Positions 51,922-60,050 of a stretch of DNA of 64,000 nt are shown piece after piece. Position 1 is the first letter of the stretch. Every line of letters begins with the position of its first letter. Source of the DNA: an uncultured Pseudomonadota bacterium. GTDB lineage: Bacteria > Myxococcota_A > UBA796 > SXON01. Below the pieces are notes generated by a model. That model worked only from the letters and a program-made list of their open reading frames with translations, was not told where the DNA came from and ran no database searches. Both the position numbers and the translations under genes were made by a program. The stretch spans positions 26,123 through 90,122 of the forward strand of contig CAIUMM010000210.1 of assembly GCA_903900265.1 (NCBI GenBank), read 5' to 3'.

Positions 51922-53535
51922 TTGCGCGTCTGCATCGGGCAGATCGCTCCAATCGTCGGTGATGTCGCGGGGAACGGTGCCCGCGTCCGTGCGGTGATCC
52001 GCGAAGCGATCGCGGGTGGCGCGCGCGTGGTGTTGCTGCCTGAGTTGACGCTGTGCGGCTATCCCCCGCGGGATCTGGTCTCGCGCAAAGATCTCGTCGC
52101 GGCGTGTAGGGCCGAGGCCGAAGCCGTCGCTGCGGCGACCGCAGGTTCGGACGTGATCGCGATCTTCGGGTCGCCCTGGGAGGCCGGCGGTCTGCGCAAC
52201 AGCGCGGTTGTGGCTTGGCACGGGGAGATCGTCGCGGTCCGGCACAAAACGCTGCTGCCCACCTACGATGTTTTTGATGAGGGGCGCTACTTTGTGCCCG
52301 AGACCGCGCCGCGTCTGGTCACGGTCGGCGGCTTGACGCTCGCCGTGACGGTCTGCGAGGACCTGTGGAACGAGCCGGGGATGTTCCCCGGCCACAACTA
52401 CGCGATCGACCCGGTCGCCCGCCTCGCGGGCGCCGATCTGATGGTGAACTTGTCGGCGTCCCCGTTCCATCGGGGAAAGACCGAGGTACGCCGCAAGCTG
52501 GTGATGGCGCAGGCGGTGCAGGCGCGCGCGCCGCTCGTCTACTGCAATCAAGTCGGCGGCAACGACGAGCTGGTTTTTGACGGCGCCTCGCTCGCGTCGG
52601 ACGCCCAGGGGAACCTGCTCGCGCAGCTCCCGCAGTTCAGCGAGCACGTCGCGTTCATCGAGACCGACGGGCCGCCGGTCGTCGTTGAAGACTTGCCGTT
52701 TGAAGCCGAAGTGCTCGAAGCCTTGGTGCTTGGCGTGCGCGACTACGGCGCGCGATCGGGCTTCAAGCGCGCGCTCGTGGGCCTGTCGGGCGGCATCGAC
52801 AGCGCGCTGGTCCTCTACATCGCCACCCGGGCGTTTGGGGCGGAAAACTGCCTCGCGATCGGCATGCCCGGGCCGTTCTCCTCGCCGGGATCGGTGACCG
52901 ACGCGCGTGCCTTGGCGGAGAACCTTGGCGTTCGGTTCGAGATCGTGCCGATCACCGCGGTGCATGACCAGTATCTGCAGTCGCTCGCGCCCTTGTTCGC
53001 GGGCCTCTCCCCCGGCTTGGCCGAAGAGAACCTGCAAGCACGGGAGCGCGGCGCGATCCTCATGGCGCTCTCGAACAAGCTTGGGCACATCGTGTTGACC
53101 ACCGGGAACAAGTCCGAGGTGGCGGTAGGATACTGCACGTTGTACGGCGATATGTGCGGCGGGCTCGCGGTGCTCTCCGACGTGTTCAAGACCGACGTTT
53201 ACCGCATTTGCCGCTACATCAACCGCGATGGCGAGGTCATCCCGGACGCGACGCTCACCAAGCCGCCCTCAGCCGAGCTGGCGCCGAACCAGACCGATCA
53301 GGACTCGTTGCCTCCCTACGACGTGCTGGACGCGATCCTCGCGCTGTACGTCGAGCAGGAGCGCGGCCCGGCCGAGATCATCGCCGCCGGCTTCGACGCC
53401 GCGCTGGTGAAACGGGTGATCGGTCTCGTGGTCCGCAGCGAATACAAGCGCTGGCAAGCCGCGCCCGGCCTTCGGGTGACGAGCCGTGCGTTCGGCAGCG
53501 GCCGGCGCTTTCCGCTCGCTCAGAAGTGGACCTGA
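51922..53535 (+). CDS. nadE: Glutamine-hydrolysing NAD+ synthetase
   Basis: A 537-aa two-domain enzyme with a TTG start directly after the preceding stop. The N-terminal nitrilase-type glutaminase has the catalytic triad: Glu41 in LLPELTLCGYP, Lys in RHKTLLPTYDVFDE, and Cys in VTVCEDLW. The C-terminal synthetase has the ATP P-loop GLSGGIDSAL and TGNKSEVAVGYCT. It amidates nicotinic acid adenine dinucleotide to NAD+, using ammonia from glutamine. Length and order match bacterial NadE of the glutamine-dependent type. Confidence 0.95.
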   Translation: MRVCIGQIAPIVGDVAGNGARVRAVIREAIAGGARVVLLPELTLCGYPPRDLVSRKDLVAACRAEAEAVAAATAGSDVIAIFGSPWEAGGLRNSAVVAWHGEIVAVRHKTLLPTYDVFDEGRYFVPETAPRLVTVGGLTLAVTVCEDLWNEPGMFPGHNYAIDPVARLAGADLMVNLSASPFHRGKTEVRRKLVMAQAVQARAPLVYCNQVGGNDELVFDGASLASDAQGNLLAQLPQFSEHVAFIETDGPPVVVEDLPFEAEVLEALVLGVRDYGARSGFKRALVGLSGGIDSALVLYIATRAFGAENCLAIGMPGPFSSPGSVTDARALAENLGVRFEIVPITAVHDQYLQSLAPLFAGLSPGLAEENLQARERGAILMALSNKLGHIVLTTGNKSEVAVGYCTLYGDMCGGLAVLSDVFKTDVYRICRYINRDGEVIPDATLTKPPSAELAPNQTDQDSLPPYDVLDAILALYVEQERGPAEIIAAGFDAALVKRVIGLVVRSEYKRWQAAPGLRVTSRAFGSGRRFPLAQKWT

Positions 53536-53541
53536 TCCGGT

Positions 53542-54546
53542 TCAGGTCAGGCTGCTGATCAGCCGGTCCATCGCGCCGCGGGCCGGGGTCTCAGGGAGCT
53601 CGGTGAGCGCCTTCCGGGCGCTCCACACGTGTTCGAGCATCGTCTCCCGCGCTTGTCGGATGGCGCCGGACGCGCCGACGCGCTCGGCGATCTCGGCGGC
53701 GACGGCGGCATCCTCGTGGTCGCCTAAGGTGCGCCACAGCGTAGCGACCGCGGGATCGGACACGGCGGCGATCGCGATCGGGAGCACCGGCCGGCCGGTG
53801 TTCGCGAGCCGGATCAGGCCGTCCAGCCCGTCGGTGGAGTCAAAAGCGGCGATGTCCTCCGCGAGCTGGAAGGCGACGCCGGTGTGCCTGCCGTAGCGTC
53901 CGAGGCGCGTCAGCGCGGGACGCTGCGCGCCGGCGAGCCTTCCGCCAGCGCGACACGAGAACGCAAGCACCGCGCCGGCCTGACTCTCCGCGTGCTGCAG
54001 CACGTCCGACGGCGTGGGGACGCGCTCCGCCAGCGCGGCGCCGAGGGCTTGACCTTCGGTGACCTCGCGCAGCGCGTCGAGGGCGTCGCCGAGGATCTCG
54101 GGCGCGGGCGCGCGTCGGGCGATCTCCAGCGCGCGCAGGGTGAGGTGATTGCCGCCCAACCAATGGCTGGCGCGGTTCAGCACCCTTCGCGCGGCGCGGC
54201 GGCGCAAGCCTTCGCGGCGTCCCAGCGCGGCGTCGTGCAAGATGACGGCGGCGTGCAGCAGCTCCGCGACCATCGCGACGTCCTGCGTGCCGTCGGCGGG
54301 GCCTGCGCCGCTGTCCGATCCGGTCTGCGCGGCGAGGTGCACCAGCACGGGCCGGATGCGCGGCACGCCGCCAGAAAACAGCTCGTCGGGGGCGATCCCG
54401 TAGTCGCTGCCCTCGCCGCCGATCAGCATCGCGAGCGCATCTTCGATGCGGCCGGGCTCCCGTAAGTCCTGCGCGAGGCGCTCCACCTCGGCCAGAAGGC
54501 GTCGGCGGCCCGTCGTGGCGCGGGTGCTGGAGCGAGTGGGGGGCAT
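53542..54546 (-). CDS. Polyprenyl-synthase-family protein with degenerate catalytic motifs
   Basis: A 334-aa all-helical protein of the trans-isoprenyl diphosphate synthase family: FSGGVPRIRPVLVHLAAQ matches the GKxxRP-type N-terminal region and AELLHAAVILHDAALGRREG the first Asp-rich motif. The required DDxxD is reduced to DAALG (from D105), and the second motif FQLxDDxxD reads FQLAEDIAAF (230-235). Catalysis by Mg-bound diphosphate is therefore doubtful, as in regulatory subunits of heteromeric prenyl synthases. It ends 6 bp from the convergent NAD synthetase gene. Confidence 0.72.
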   Translation of the reverse strand: MPPTRSSTRATTGRRRLLAEVERLAQDLREPGRIEDALAMLIGGEGSDYGIAPDELFSGGVPRIRPVLVHLAAQTGSDSGAGPADGTQDVAMVAELLHAAVILHDAALGRREGLRRRAARRVLNRASHWLGGNHLTLRALEIARRAPAPEILGDALDALREVTEGQALGAALAERVPTPSDVLQHAESQAGAVLAFSCRAGGRLAGAQRPALTRLGRYGRHTGVAFQLAEDIAAFDSTDGLDGLIRLANTGRPVLPIAIAAVSDPAVATLWRTLGDHEDAAVAAEIAERVGASGAIRQARETMLEHVWSARKALTELPETPARGAMDRLISSLT

Positions 54547-54628
54547 GCGACCGGGGCTATCGCGTCGCGGGCGCATCGGGAGCGGGCGCGCTACCCTGAC
54601 AGGCTGTTGAAACCTTTTTCCCGAACGG

Positions 54629-55504
54629 ATGTCTGACCGCTTGATGAGCCCTGAACTGCGCAAGGTTGAAGCCCTGCTTGCCATGGGCAAGCCCGCGGAG
54701 GCGGCGCTGCTCGCAGAGCGCTTGCCGGCGCGGGAGTCGCCAACGCCAGAGTATCTGCGCGTTCGCGGCCGGGCTTTTCGTGCGGCCGGGCGCGCGGTCG
54801 ACGCAGAGCTGAGCTTTCGGGAGGCGCTGTCGTTGTCGCCGGGAGAGCCGGGCATCGCCGCGGATCTGGCGACCACGCTCGTCGCCCAGCACCGTCACAA
54901 GGACGCGCTGCCGTTCGCGCGGGAGGCGGTCAGCCTTCGTCCCAGCGTGGCCGCATACCACGCATTGTTGGGGTTTATCGCCGAACGTCTTGAGTATACC
55001 TCCGAGGCGCGGCAGGCGTTGGAGACCGCGCGGGAGCTCGCGCCGGGGGACGCCGAGACCCACACCGTGCTCGGGTTTCATTTGCTGCGCGTGGGCGATG
55101 CTGCGCGGGCCGTTGAGGTTTTTGAGGCGGCGATCGGGGCGGATCCACGGCGCGCCGAGGCGTTCCACGGACTCGCCAAAGCTCAGGCCGGCGCGGGGCG
55201 CTGGCAGCCGGCGCGCACCGCGTGGGCCGAGGCGCTGAGCATCGACCCCTCGCAGCGGGATCGCGCGCTGGAGCGAAAAATCCGCCTGCTTCACCCAGCG
55301 TTGCGGCCTGTGCATCGCGTCGCTGCGGTTCCGCCGGTGTTCAGCCTCGTGCTCGCGCTGGTCGCGGGCGCCCTGCTCTGGCTTGGCCGCAGCGGCACAG
55401 GCTTTGGCGCGCCCTTTGCGGTGCCCGCTCTCGCTTTTGCGGTGTTGCTCATTGCATCCTTGTCGCCGGGCGCGCGCCGCCTGATTGGAGCTATCGATGG
55501 CTGA
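54629..55504 (+). CDS. TPR protein with C-terminal membrane helices
   Basis: A 291-aa protein. Five or so TPR units (such as AEYLRVRGRAFRAAGRAVDA-like blocks and AYHALLGFIAERLEYTSEAR) span residues 10-215. Two membrane helices (VFSLVLALVAGALLW and PALAFAVLLIASL) follow. The domain would face the cytoplasm as a protein-binding platform. Its last codons overlap the start of the AAA+ gene by 8 bp, so the two proteins probably act together. Confidence 0.72.
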   Translation: MSDRLMSPELRKVEALLAMGKPAEAALLAERLPARESPTPEYLRVRGRAFRAAGRAVDAELSFREALSLSPGEPGIAADLATTLVAQHRHKDALPFAREAVSLRPSVAAYHALLGFIAERLEYTSEARQALETARELAPGDAETHTVLGFHLLRVGDAARAVEVFEAAIGADPRRAEAFHGLAKAQAGAGRWQPARTAWAEALSIDPSQRDRALERKIRLLHPALRPVHRVAAVPPVFSLVLALVAGALLWLGRSGTGFGAPFAVPALAFAVLLIASLSPGARRLIGAIDG

Positions 55505-56813
55505 CCGGGCTGTTTCCGACGCCTTTCGCGCGCTGCGCGAGGCCGTGGCGCTCTCGCCCACCAACGTGCCGCTGCGCGTCGCGCTGGGGCGGGCGTTGCT
55601 GGATGCGGGGCGTCACGCCGACGCGCTCGTAGAGCTCAAAGCCGCGGTCTTGCAGGATCCGGCTCGGGAAGACGCGCTGCTCGCCGTAGGCGAGGCCGCG
55701 TTTGCGCTGGGCCGCGACGGCGAGGGCGTGGAGGCGTGGATGCGCGTGCTCGCTGGGCTGGAGCCCGCGTCGTTGGCGGATCTCGCGCGTCGCGCGCTGA
55801 AGATCGGGCGCCGTCCCGATGCTCAGGCCGCGTACGACCGCTTGCTTGGGCTGGACCCGACGATGCGCGACTTGGGGATTGAGCGCTCGCTGCGCTTCGC
55901 GGTCGTGAGCGGGGCCGAACCCGAGCCGGAAGCGCCCGAACCTGTGGTGCGCAGCCGTCCTTCGATCACCTTTGACGACGTGGGCGGACTGCAGGCGTTG
56001 AAAGAGCGCTTGCGGATGGACATCATCCTGCCGCTGCAGAAGCCGGACTTGTTCAAGGCCTACGGGAAGAAGCCCGGCGGGGGCGTGCTGCTGTACGGCC
56101 CGCCGGGCTGCGGCAAGACGCATCTCGCGCGCGCGGCCGCCGGGGAGTGCGGCGTCAACTTCCAGGCCGTCGAGATCCAGTCGGTGCTCGATATGTGGCT
56201 TGGAGAGAGCGAAAAGCGCCTCCACCAGCTGTTCGAGAAGGCGCGTGATGAAGCCCCGACGATCTTGTTCTTTGACGAGATCGAAGCCATCGGGGCGGCG
56301 CGTCACCAGCTCAAGCATGGGCCGGGACGGCGCATGGTCAACCAACTGCTCGCTGAGATGGACGGGGTGAACGCCCAGAATGAGTCGATCTTGGTGCTCG
56401 GCGCCACCAACGCGCCGTGGGACGTCGATCCGGCGCTGCGTCGCCCGGGGCGCTTTGACCGCGTCGTGTTCGTCCCGCCGCCCGACGTCGCTGCCCGCGA
56501 GGCGATCCTCGCGATCTCGCTGCGCGAGCGCCCGGTCGCCGATCTCGATCTGGCGCTGATCGCGCGTCGGACGCCGCGCTTTTCGGGCGCCGATCTTCGT
56601 CATCTCGCCGAGGTGGCCAGCGAGCGCGCGCTCACCGACGCGCTGCGCACCGGCGCGATGCGGCCGGTCACCAACACCGATCTGCTTGCCGCGCTGGAGC
56701 GCGTCCGCCCCACCACCGTCGAGTGGTTGGAGACCGCGCGCCGCTACGTCACCTACGCCAATCAGGCGGGGCTCTACGACGATGTCTCGAGGTATTTGCA
56801 GGCGATGGGGTGA
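55497..56813 (+). CDS. TPR-AAA+ ATPase (CDC48/spastin-like)
   Basis: A 438-aa protein. Residues 1-125 are TPR repeats. The AAA+ module (about 155-395) has Walker A GPPGCGKTHL (201-210), the pore-loop-like segment LDMWLGESEKRLHQ, Walker B ILFFDEIEAIG (D260, E261), sensor 1 GATNAPWD, and arginine fingers around LRRPGRFD (315-321). A helical lid domain follows with FSGADLRHLAEVASERAL. It is a classical-clade, single-ring AAA protein that could unfold or extract substrates presented by its TPR part and by the co-transcribed membrane TPR protein. Confidence 0.82.
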   Translation: MADRAVSDAFRALREAVALSPTNVPLRVALGRALLDAGRHADALVELKAAVLQDPAREDALLAVGEAAFALGRDGEGVEAWMRVLAGLEPASLADLARRALKIGRRPDAQAAYDRLLGLDPTMRDLGIERSLRFAVVSGAEPEPEAPEPVVRSRPSITFDDVGGLQALKERLRMDIILPLQKPDLFKAYGKKPGGGVLLYGPPGCGKTHLARAAAGECGVNFQAVEIQSVLDMWLGESEKRLHQLFEKARDEAPTILFFDEIEAIGAARHQLKHGPGRRMVNQLLAEMDGVNAQNESILVLGATNAPWDVDPALRRPGRFDRVVFVPPPDVAAREAILAISLRERPVADLDLALIARRTPRFSGADLRHLAEVASERALTDALRTGAMRPVTNTDLLAALERVRPTTVEWLETARRYVTYANQAGLYDDVSRYLQAMG

Positions 56814-56930
56814 CGCGTCGGACCGGGTTTGGTGGGAGCAGCCGCAGCCTGCGGCTCTGCACAGCGTCCGGGGTCCCGAACGTCTTGCCCCCCGCCGGAT
56901 CGTGAATAGCTCCTCCGCGCGAGGCCCTCC

Positions 56931-57968
56931 GTGCGTACACTCCTGTCCCCCCTTTTGCTCCCCGTCGCTGCGTCTGCCCTGCTCACCGGCTGCGTCCCCC
57001 GCGCGATCATCGCTTATGACGTGCCCGCCGAGATCTCCGTGCCGACCGACGTGCGGTCGCTCGCGCTCGTCGACCGGAAGGGCTCGGATCTCTCGGCTGC
57101 GGCGCGGCTCGCGCTTCAGGAGGAGCTGCAGGGTGGGGCGCGGTACTCCATCGCTGAGCCGGCCGCCGCGCAAGCTGCGCTCGGGCGCGTGCAGGGTACG
57201 GTCGGACAGCCGCTGTCTGCCGACGCGGTCGCTGCGCTGCGCACCGCTGCGGGCGCCGACGGCGTCGTGGCCGTCGACCAGCTTGAGACCGTCGAGTCCT
57301 GGACCTACGCAGAGCGCACCGAGACGCGCACCCACTCCGAGACGCGCGTGCCGTCCGACTGCGCGTCGTGCCCGGCCGTCTCTACCGACGTGACCGAGGA
57401 GGTCCCGGTCATCGACGCGACGGTCAGCGTGACGGTGAACGTAGGCTACCAGCTCTACGGGGTGAACGGCGCGGTGGTCGACGCGTGGACCGAGACCGTC
57501 ACCGACGTGCTGACCGGCACCGCCGAGACTCAGGCCGACGCTCGCGGGAAGGCCGGGGATCCCAAGTCCCTCGCGTCCGATCTCGCGGCCGCCACGGCCT
57601 TTGAGGCCGCGCGGCACATCGCGCCGTGGAGCACGAGCGTCGACCGCAAATGGTACGCGGCGGGTGGTCGGGAAGTGGCCGCGGGCGCGAAGCTCGCGAA
57701 GGCGGACGACTGGAAGGGCGCAGAAAAAGCCTGGCGTCAGGGGCGTAAGACCGCAGAAGGGGAGGCCAAGGGCCGCGTGATCTACGACCTCGCCGTCGCG
57801 GCTGAGCGCCGCGGGGACATCGCGACGGCGCTGAAGCTCGTGAAGGAAGCAAAAACCTTGCTCCGCAACACCAAGCGCGCCGACGCCTACCAAGCCGCGC
57901 TGCGGGATCGGAAGCGCTCGGCCGCTACGCTCGCGGCCCAGATGGCGCCTGCGCCCGAAGGGGAGTGA
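56931..57968 (+). CDS. DUF6340-like lipoprotein
   Basis: A 345-aa lipoprotein with a GTG start (signal MRTLLSPLLLPVAASALLTGC). The start of the mature part, IAYDVPAEISVPTDVRSLAL followed by VDR, matches the DUF6340 opening pattern. DGVVAVDQLETVES and ATVSVTVNVGYQLYGVNGAV are beta strands. The C-terminal 100 residues are helical TPR-like (AEKAWRQGRKTAEGEAKGRV). Such proteins may act in envelope biogenesis. It precedes the mobile-element region. Confidence 0.7.
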   Translation: MRTLLSPLLLPVAASALLTGCVPRAIIAYDVPAEISVPTDVRSLALVDRKGSDLSAAARLALQEELQGGARYSIAEPAAAQAALGRVQGTVGQPLSADAVAALRTAAGADGVVAVDQLETVESWTYAERTETRTHSETRVPSDCASCPAVSTDVTEEVPVIDATVSVTVNVGYQLYGVNGAVVDAWTETVTDVLTGTAETQADARGKAGDPKSLASDLAAATAFEAARHIAPWSTSVDRKWYAAGGREVAAGAKLAKADDWKGAEKAWRQGRKTAEGEAKGRVIYDLAVAAERRGDIATALKLVKEAKTLLRNTKRADAYQAALRDRKRSAATLAAQMAPAPEGE

Positions 57969-57982
57969 GGGCCCGCCGCGAC

Positions 57983-58001
57983 CTTCTACCAGCGGTAGAA
58001 G
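57983..58001. terminator. Short perfect hairpin after the DUF6340-like gene
   Basis: CTTCTACC and GGTAGAAG are exactly inverted around AGC, 14 bases after the stop codon. There is no T-tract. It could be a terminator or transcript-end structure, or a border structure of the IS91-type element that begins just downstream. Confidence 0.4.
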
Positions 58002-58201
58002 CCCTGTCCGCAAGCGGGCGTCCGGGGCAACATCCCCGCCGGCGAGAGTTGGGTCGGGAGCCCCGCGATGCCGATCGGACAGACGCGCCGGATCTTCGCC
58101 GCGATGAAGGACCTGCCGGCGGCCCGGCGGACGTCCGCCACCCTCACAAGGACCAACGCTGGTAGTTCCTGCGGTCTGCGGCTTGCTCGGGGCGGCCGGC
58201 C

Positions 58202-58553
58202 ATGGCCTGCATTCTCGAGCTGCGGGGGAACGCCGACGCGGACCTGCAAGAGGTCCTGCGCGAAGGCGTGCGGCAGCTAATGGGGGTGCTGGCGTCGCAC
58301 GACCGCACGCTTCCGTACTTCGTAAAGCGCGAGTTCGAGGCCTACCTCGGCTGCCGGGACCCGAAACAGGGGTTCGCGTGGCCGGAGTGCGCGCCCTGTG
58401 AGCATCACCGGTGCGTGCTGTTCTCGTGCAAGACCCGCGGCTTCTGCCCGTCTTGTCTCGGCCGACGCATGAGCGAGAAGGCCGCGCACTGGGTCGACCC
58501 GGTGATCCCGTGGGCGGCGACACGGCAGTTCGTGCTCACGGTCCCGTGGCTCC
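58202..58553 (+). pseudogene. IS91-family transposase, N-terminal fragment
   Basis: About 118 codons match the zinc-binding N-terminal domain of IS91-type (Y1/Y2 HUH) transposases: CAPCEHHRCVLFSCKTRGFCPSC holds Cys63, 66, 76, 82 and 85, followed by RRMSEKAAHWVDPVIPWAAT and RQFVLTVPWLR. The catalytic Tyr/HUH part is absent here; after residue 118 the frame runs into unrelated sequence and stops at 58684. It is a 5' relic on the plus strand, in the same orientation as the 3' relics further right. Confidence 0.8.
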
Positions 58554-58587
58554 GGCCCACAACTCGCCCCCTCCCCGATACGGCCGA

Positions 58588-58608
58588 GGCGGGACATTAT
58601 GTCCCGCC
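58588..58608. terminator. Hairpin after the transposase fragment
   Basis: GGCGGGACA and TGTCCCGCC are perfect 9-base inverted arms around TTA. It sits between the transposase relic and the sigma-54-like promoter. It may be a terminator protecting the downstream promoter or an element-end structure. Confidence 0.4.
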
Positions 58609-58687
58609 CTGCTACTCCCGCTGTCGCACCGGTGTCAAATCGTCGCGCTTACGACATTCGGACTGGCTTAATGCAGCCTTTTGACCC

Positions 58688-58702
58688 GGCACAGTTCTTG
58701 CT
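58688..58702 (+). promoter_or_regulatory. Sigma-54 (RpoN) promoter
   Basis: GGCACAGTTCTTGCT matches the -24/-12 consensus TGGCACGNNNNTTGCW with GG and GC separated by exactly ten bases. The expected start near 58713 lies just before GAGGAG (58715-58720) and the ATG at 58730. It fits a transcript with a very short leader. No enhancer-binding activator is identified nearby. Confidence 0.62.
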
Positions 58703-58729
58703 AAACTTCCCGCAGAGGAGCCCTCCCCA

Positions 58730-59128
58730 ATGATCTTCGCCCTTATCGCCAGCTCTGCGTTCGCGGGTGACTACGACATTTCCCTTCGCATCGAGGACCG
58801 CCGGGGCCGTCTTGTAGTGGAGCAGACCCGCTTCATCAGCGACGACGTCCCTCGTGCGATCCCATTCCTCTGGGGCCGGGCTCCTGCCGCGGCCCTAGTC
58901 ACCACCAATGCCGACAAGGTGTGTTTTTGGCTTGTCGACGAGGACGGTGCACCTCTCCGCATCCTCGGCACCGGCGGCTGCTCGACCCTGGGAGATACCT
59001 CCGAAGCAAGTACCGAAATCGATGCACCGGAGGGCCGAGTGGTTCTTCGCATCCGCGCATCCACGATGGGGGCGCCCGGCGTTCTGGCACCAGACGGAAG
59101 CTTCACGCCTCCGCCGGTCGCCCGGTAA
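58730..59128 (+). CDS. Small secreted protein of unknown function
   Basis: A 132-aa protein with a signal peptide (MIFALIASSAFA, cut before GDYD). The mature part is beta-rich (DISLRIEDRRGRLVVEQTR, GRVVLRIRASTMG), with two cysteines (DKVCFWLVDEDG and GGCSTLGD). No family is recognised. GAGGAG lies nine bases upstream of the ATG. It sits behind a near-consensus sigma-54 promoter, inside the mobile-element region. Confidence 0.62.
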   Translation: MIFALIASSAFAGDYDISLRIEDRRGRLVVEQTRFISDDVPRAIPFLWGRAPAAALVTTNADKVCFWLVDEDGAPLRILGTGGCSTLGDTSEASTEIDAPEGRVVLRIRASTMGAPGVLAPDGSFTPPPVAR

Positions 59129-59200
59129 TCGCCGCGGAATGGTGCTGACTGCGGTGCGGCGTTGCGGAAAGCGCGCTCCTCAGGTAGACTTCGACCCACC

Positions 59201-59310
59201 ATGCTGGCTCTCAGGCTACTACTGCTGACTTCAGCGCCCGCCGCCGCACCCCCAATTACCGTCCTAGAGTGGGGCGATTTCCCTACGCTCTGGTTAACCC
59301 GGCCTGCTTC
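59201..59310 (+). pseudogene. Truncated secreted-protein gene, cut by the IS91-type element
   Basis: An ATG opens a signal-peptide-like start (MLALRLLLLTSAPAAAPP) followed by ITVLEWGDFPTLWLTRPAS. At 59311 the sequence switches to the IS91 3'-end repeat, so the reading frame after that belongs to the element. The rest of the gene is absent, which fits interruption or deletion at the element junction. A weak AGGTAG lies upstream. Confidence 0.45.
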
Positions 59311-59546
59311 AGGCGCCGACGTCCACCGACGCGAAGCAGGCCGCCCGAGAGGCGCGCACGTTGAAGCGGCGTGACGGTCCCACACCCTCGCTCCGGGCGA
59401 AGCTAACGCTCTCCTAAGCGGATCTCCTCCCAGCGCGTGTTCCGCGTGGATGGCTGGGAATGTCCCCAGTGCAAGAAGCCAATGTCGCTGCGGACGGTGG
59501 TGATCGGGGTCCCGGCGTGCACCCGCATCCTCCACGGCCGGCAGAA
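59311..59546 (+). repeat. IS91-type transposase 3' end, copy A (direct repeat)
   Basis: About 235 bp are nearly identical, in the same orientation, to copy B (63365-63598), with about a dozen mismatches and one extra C near 59431. The DNA encodes the end of an IS91-type transposase, including the ECPQCKKPM zinc-ribbon part. Copy A has the same TAA after ACGCTCTCC as copy B, plus its own frameshift from the extra base. Beyond 59546 similarity to copy B falls to short blocks as far as about 59730. Confidence 0.85.
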
Positions 59547-60050
59547 CGCGGCCAGTCCCCCCGTAGGAGACAGCGAGGCGTAGACCGGAGAGCGCAGCAG
59601 CGGGTTCACAGTGGTGAACGCCGGCAGACGCGCAGGAGGCCACGCCGTGGAGTCGGCGGGAAAAACGGCGCGGATTGAGCCCGAGCACGACGCGCGCCGG
59701 GCTTGTGGGCGCGAGCGCCGGGGTGTACGCTGGCGGGGTGACCGCCGAGGTGGGCTGTTTGTGCTTCTTATCCCCGGTCACACCGCCCAGAACGTCTGGT
59801 TGCGGAGGTCGTCACCGGCCTCCGCTCATGCCCTGAGCCTGTGCGCTTTCGCGTCGCTCCGGGCGGGCTGGAGGCATTTGCGCGCCGCGGCCACGTCGGA
59901 CAGGCTCGACGTCGTGAGTTTTCACGGACACCCGTTGCCAACGTCTGCGGACTCCTGTAGGCTCTTCGAGGAATCCGGGGTTCCCTCCGGATTCGCTCCT
60001 GTAGCAATCCTTCGGAGGGGGACGCCCTAATCGCCACCGGAGTCCACACC
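59547..60050. other. Non-coding gap with a hairpin
   Basis: No gene is supported. The left part is the diverged tail of the element copy A (short matches to 63600-63760). At 59971-59994, GAATCCGG and CCGGATTC form 8-base inverted arms around an 8-base loop, flanked by two copies of CTCCTGTAG (59952-59960 and 59996-60004). This lies 57 bp before the RTX-like gene and may be regulatory. Confidence 0.45.

Noticed and set aside
55491..58523. A 1,010-codon minus-strand frame across the AAA+ and DUF6340-like genes
   Set aside because: It spans several well-supported plus-strand genes and has only Arg/Gly-rich sequence, typical of high-GC antisense frames.
59611..60030. A 139-codon plus-strand frame
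   Set aside because: It begins in the decayed element tail, is Arg/Gly-rich, and has no ribosome-binding site or domain.
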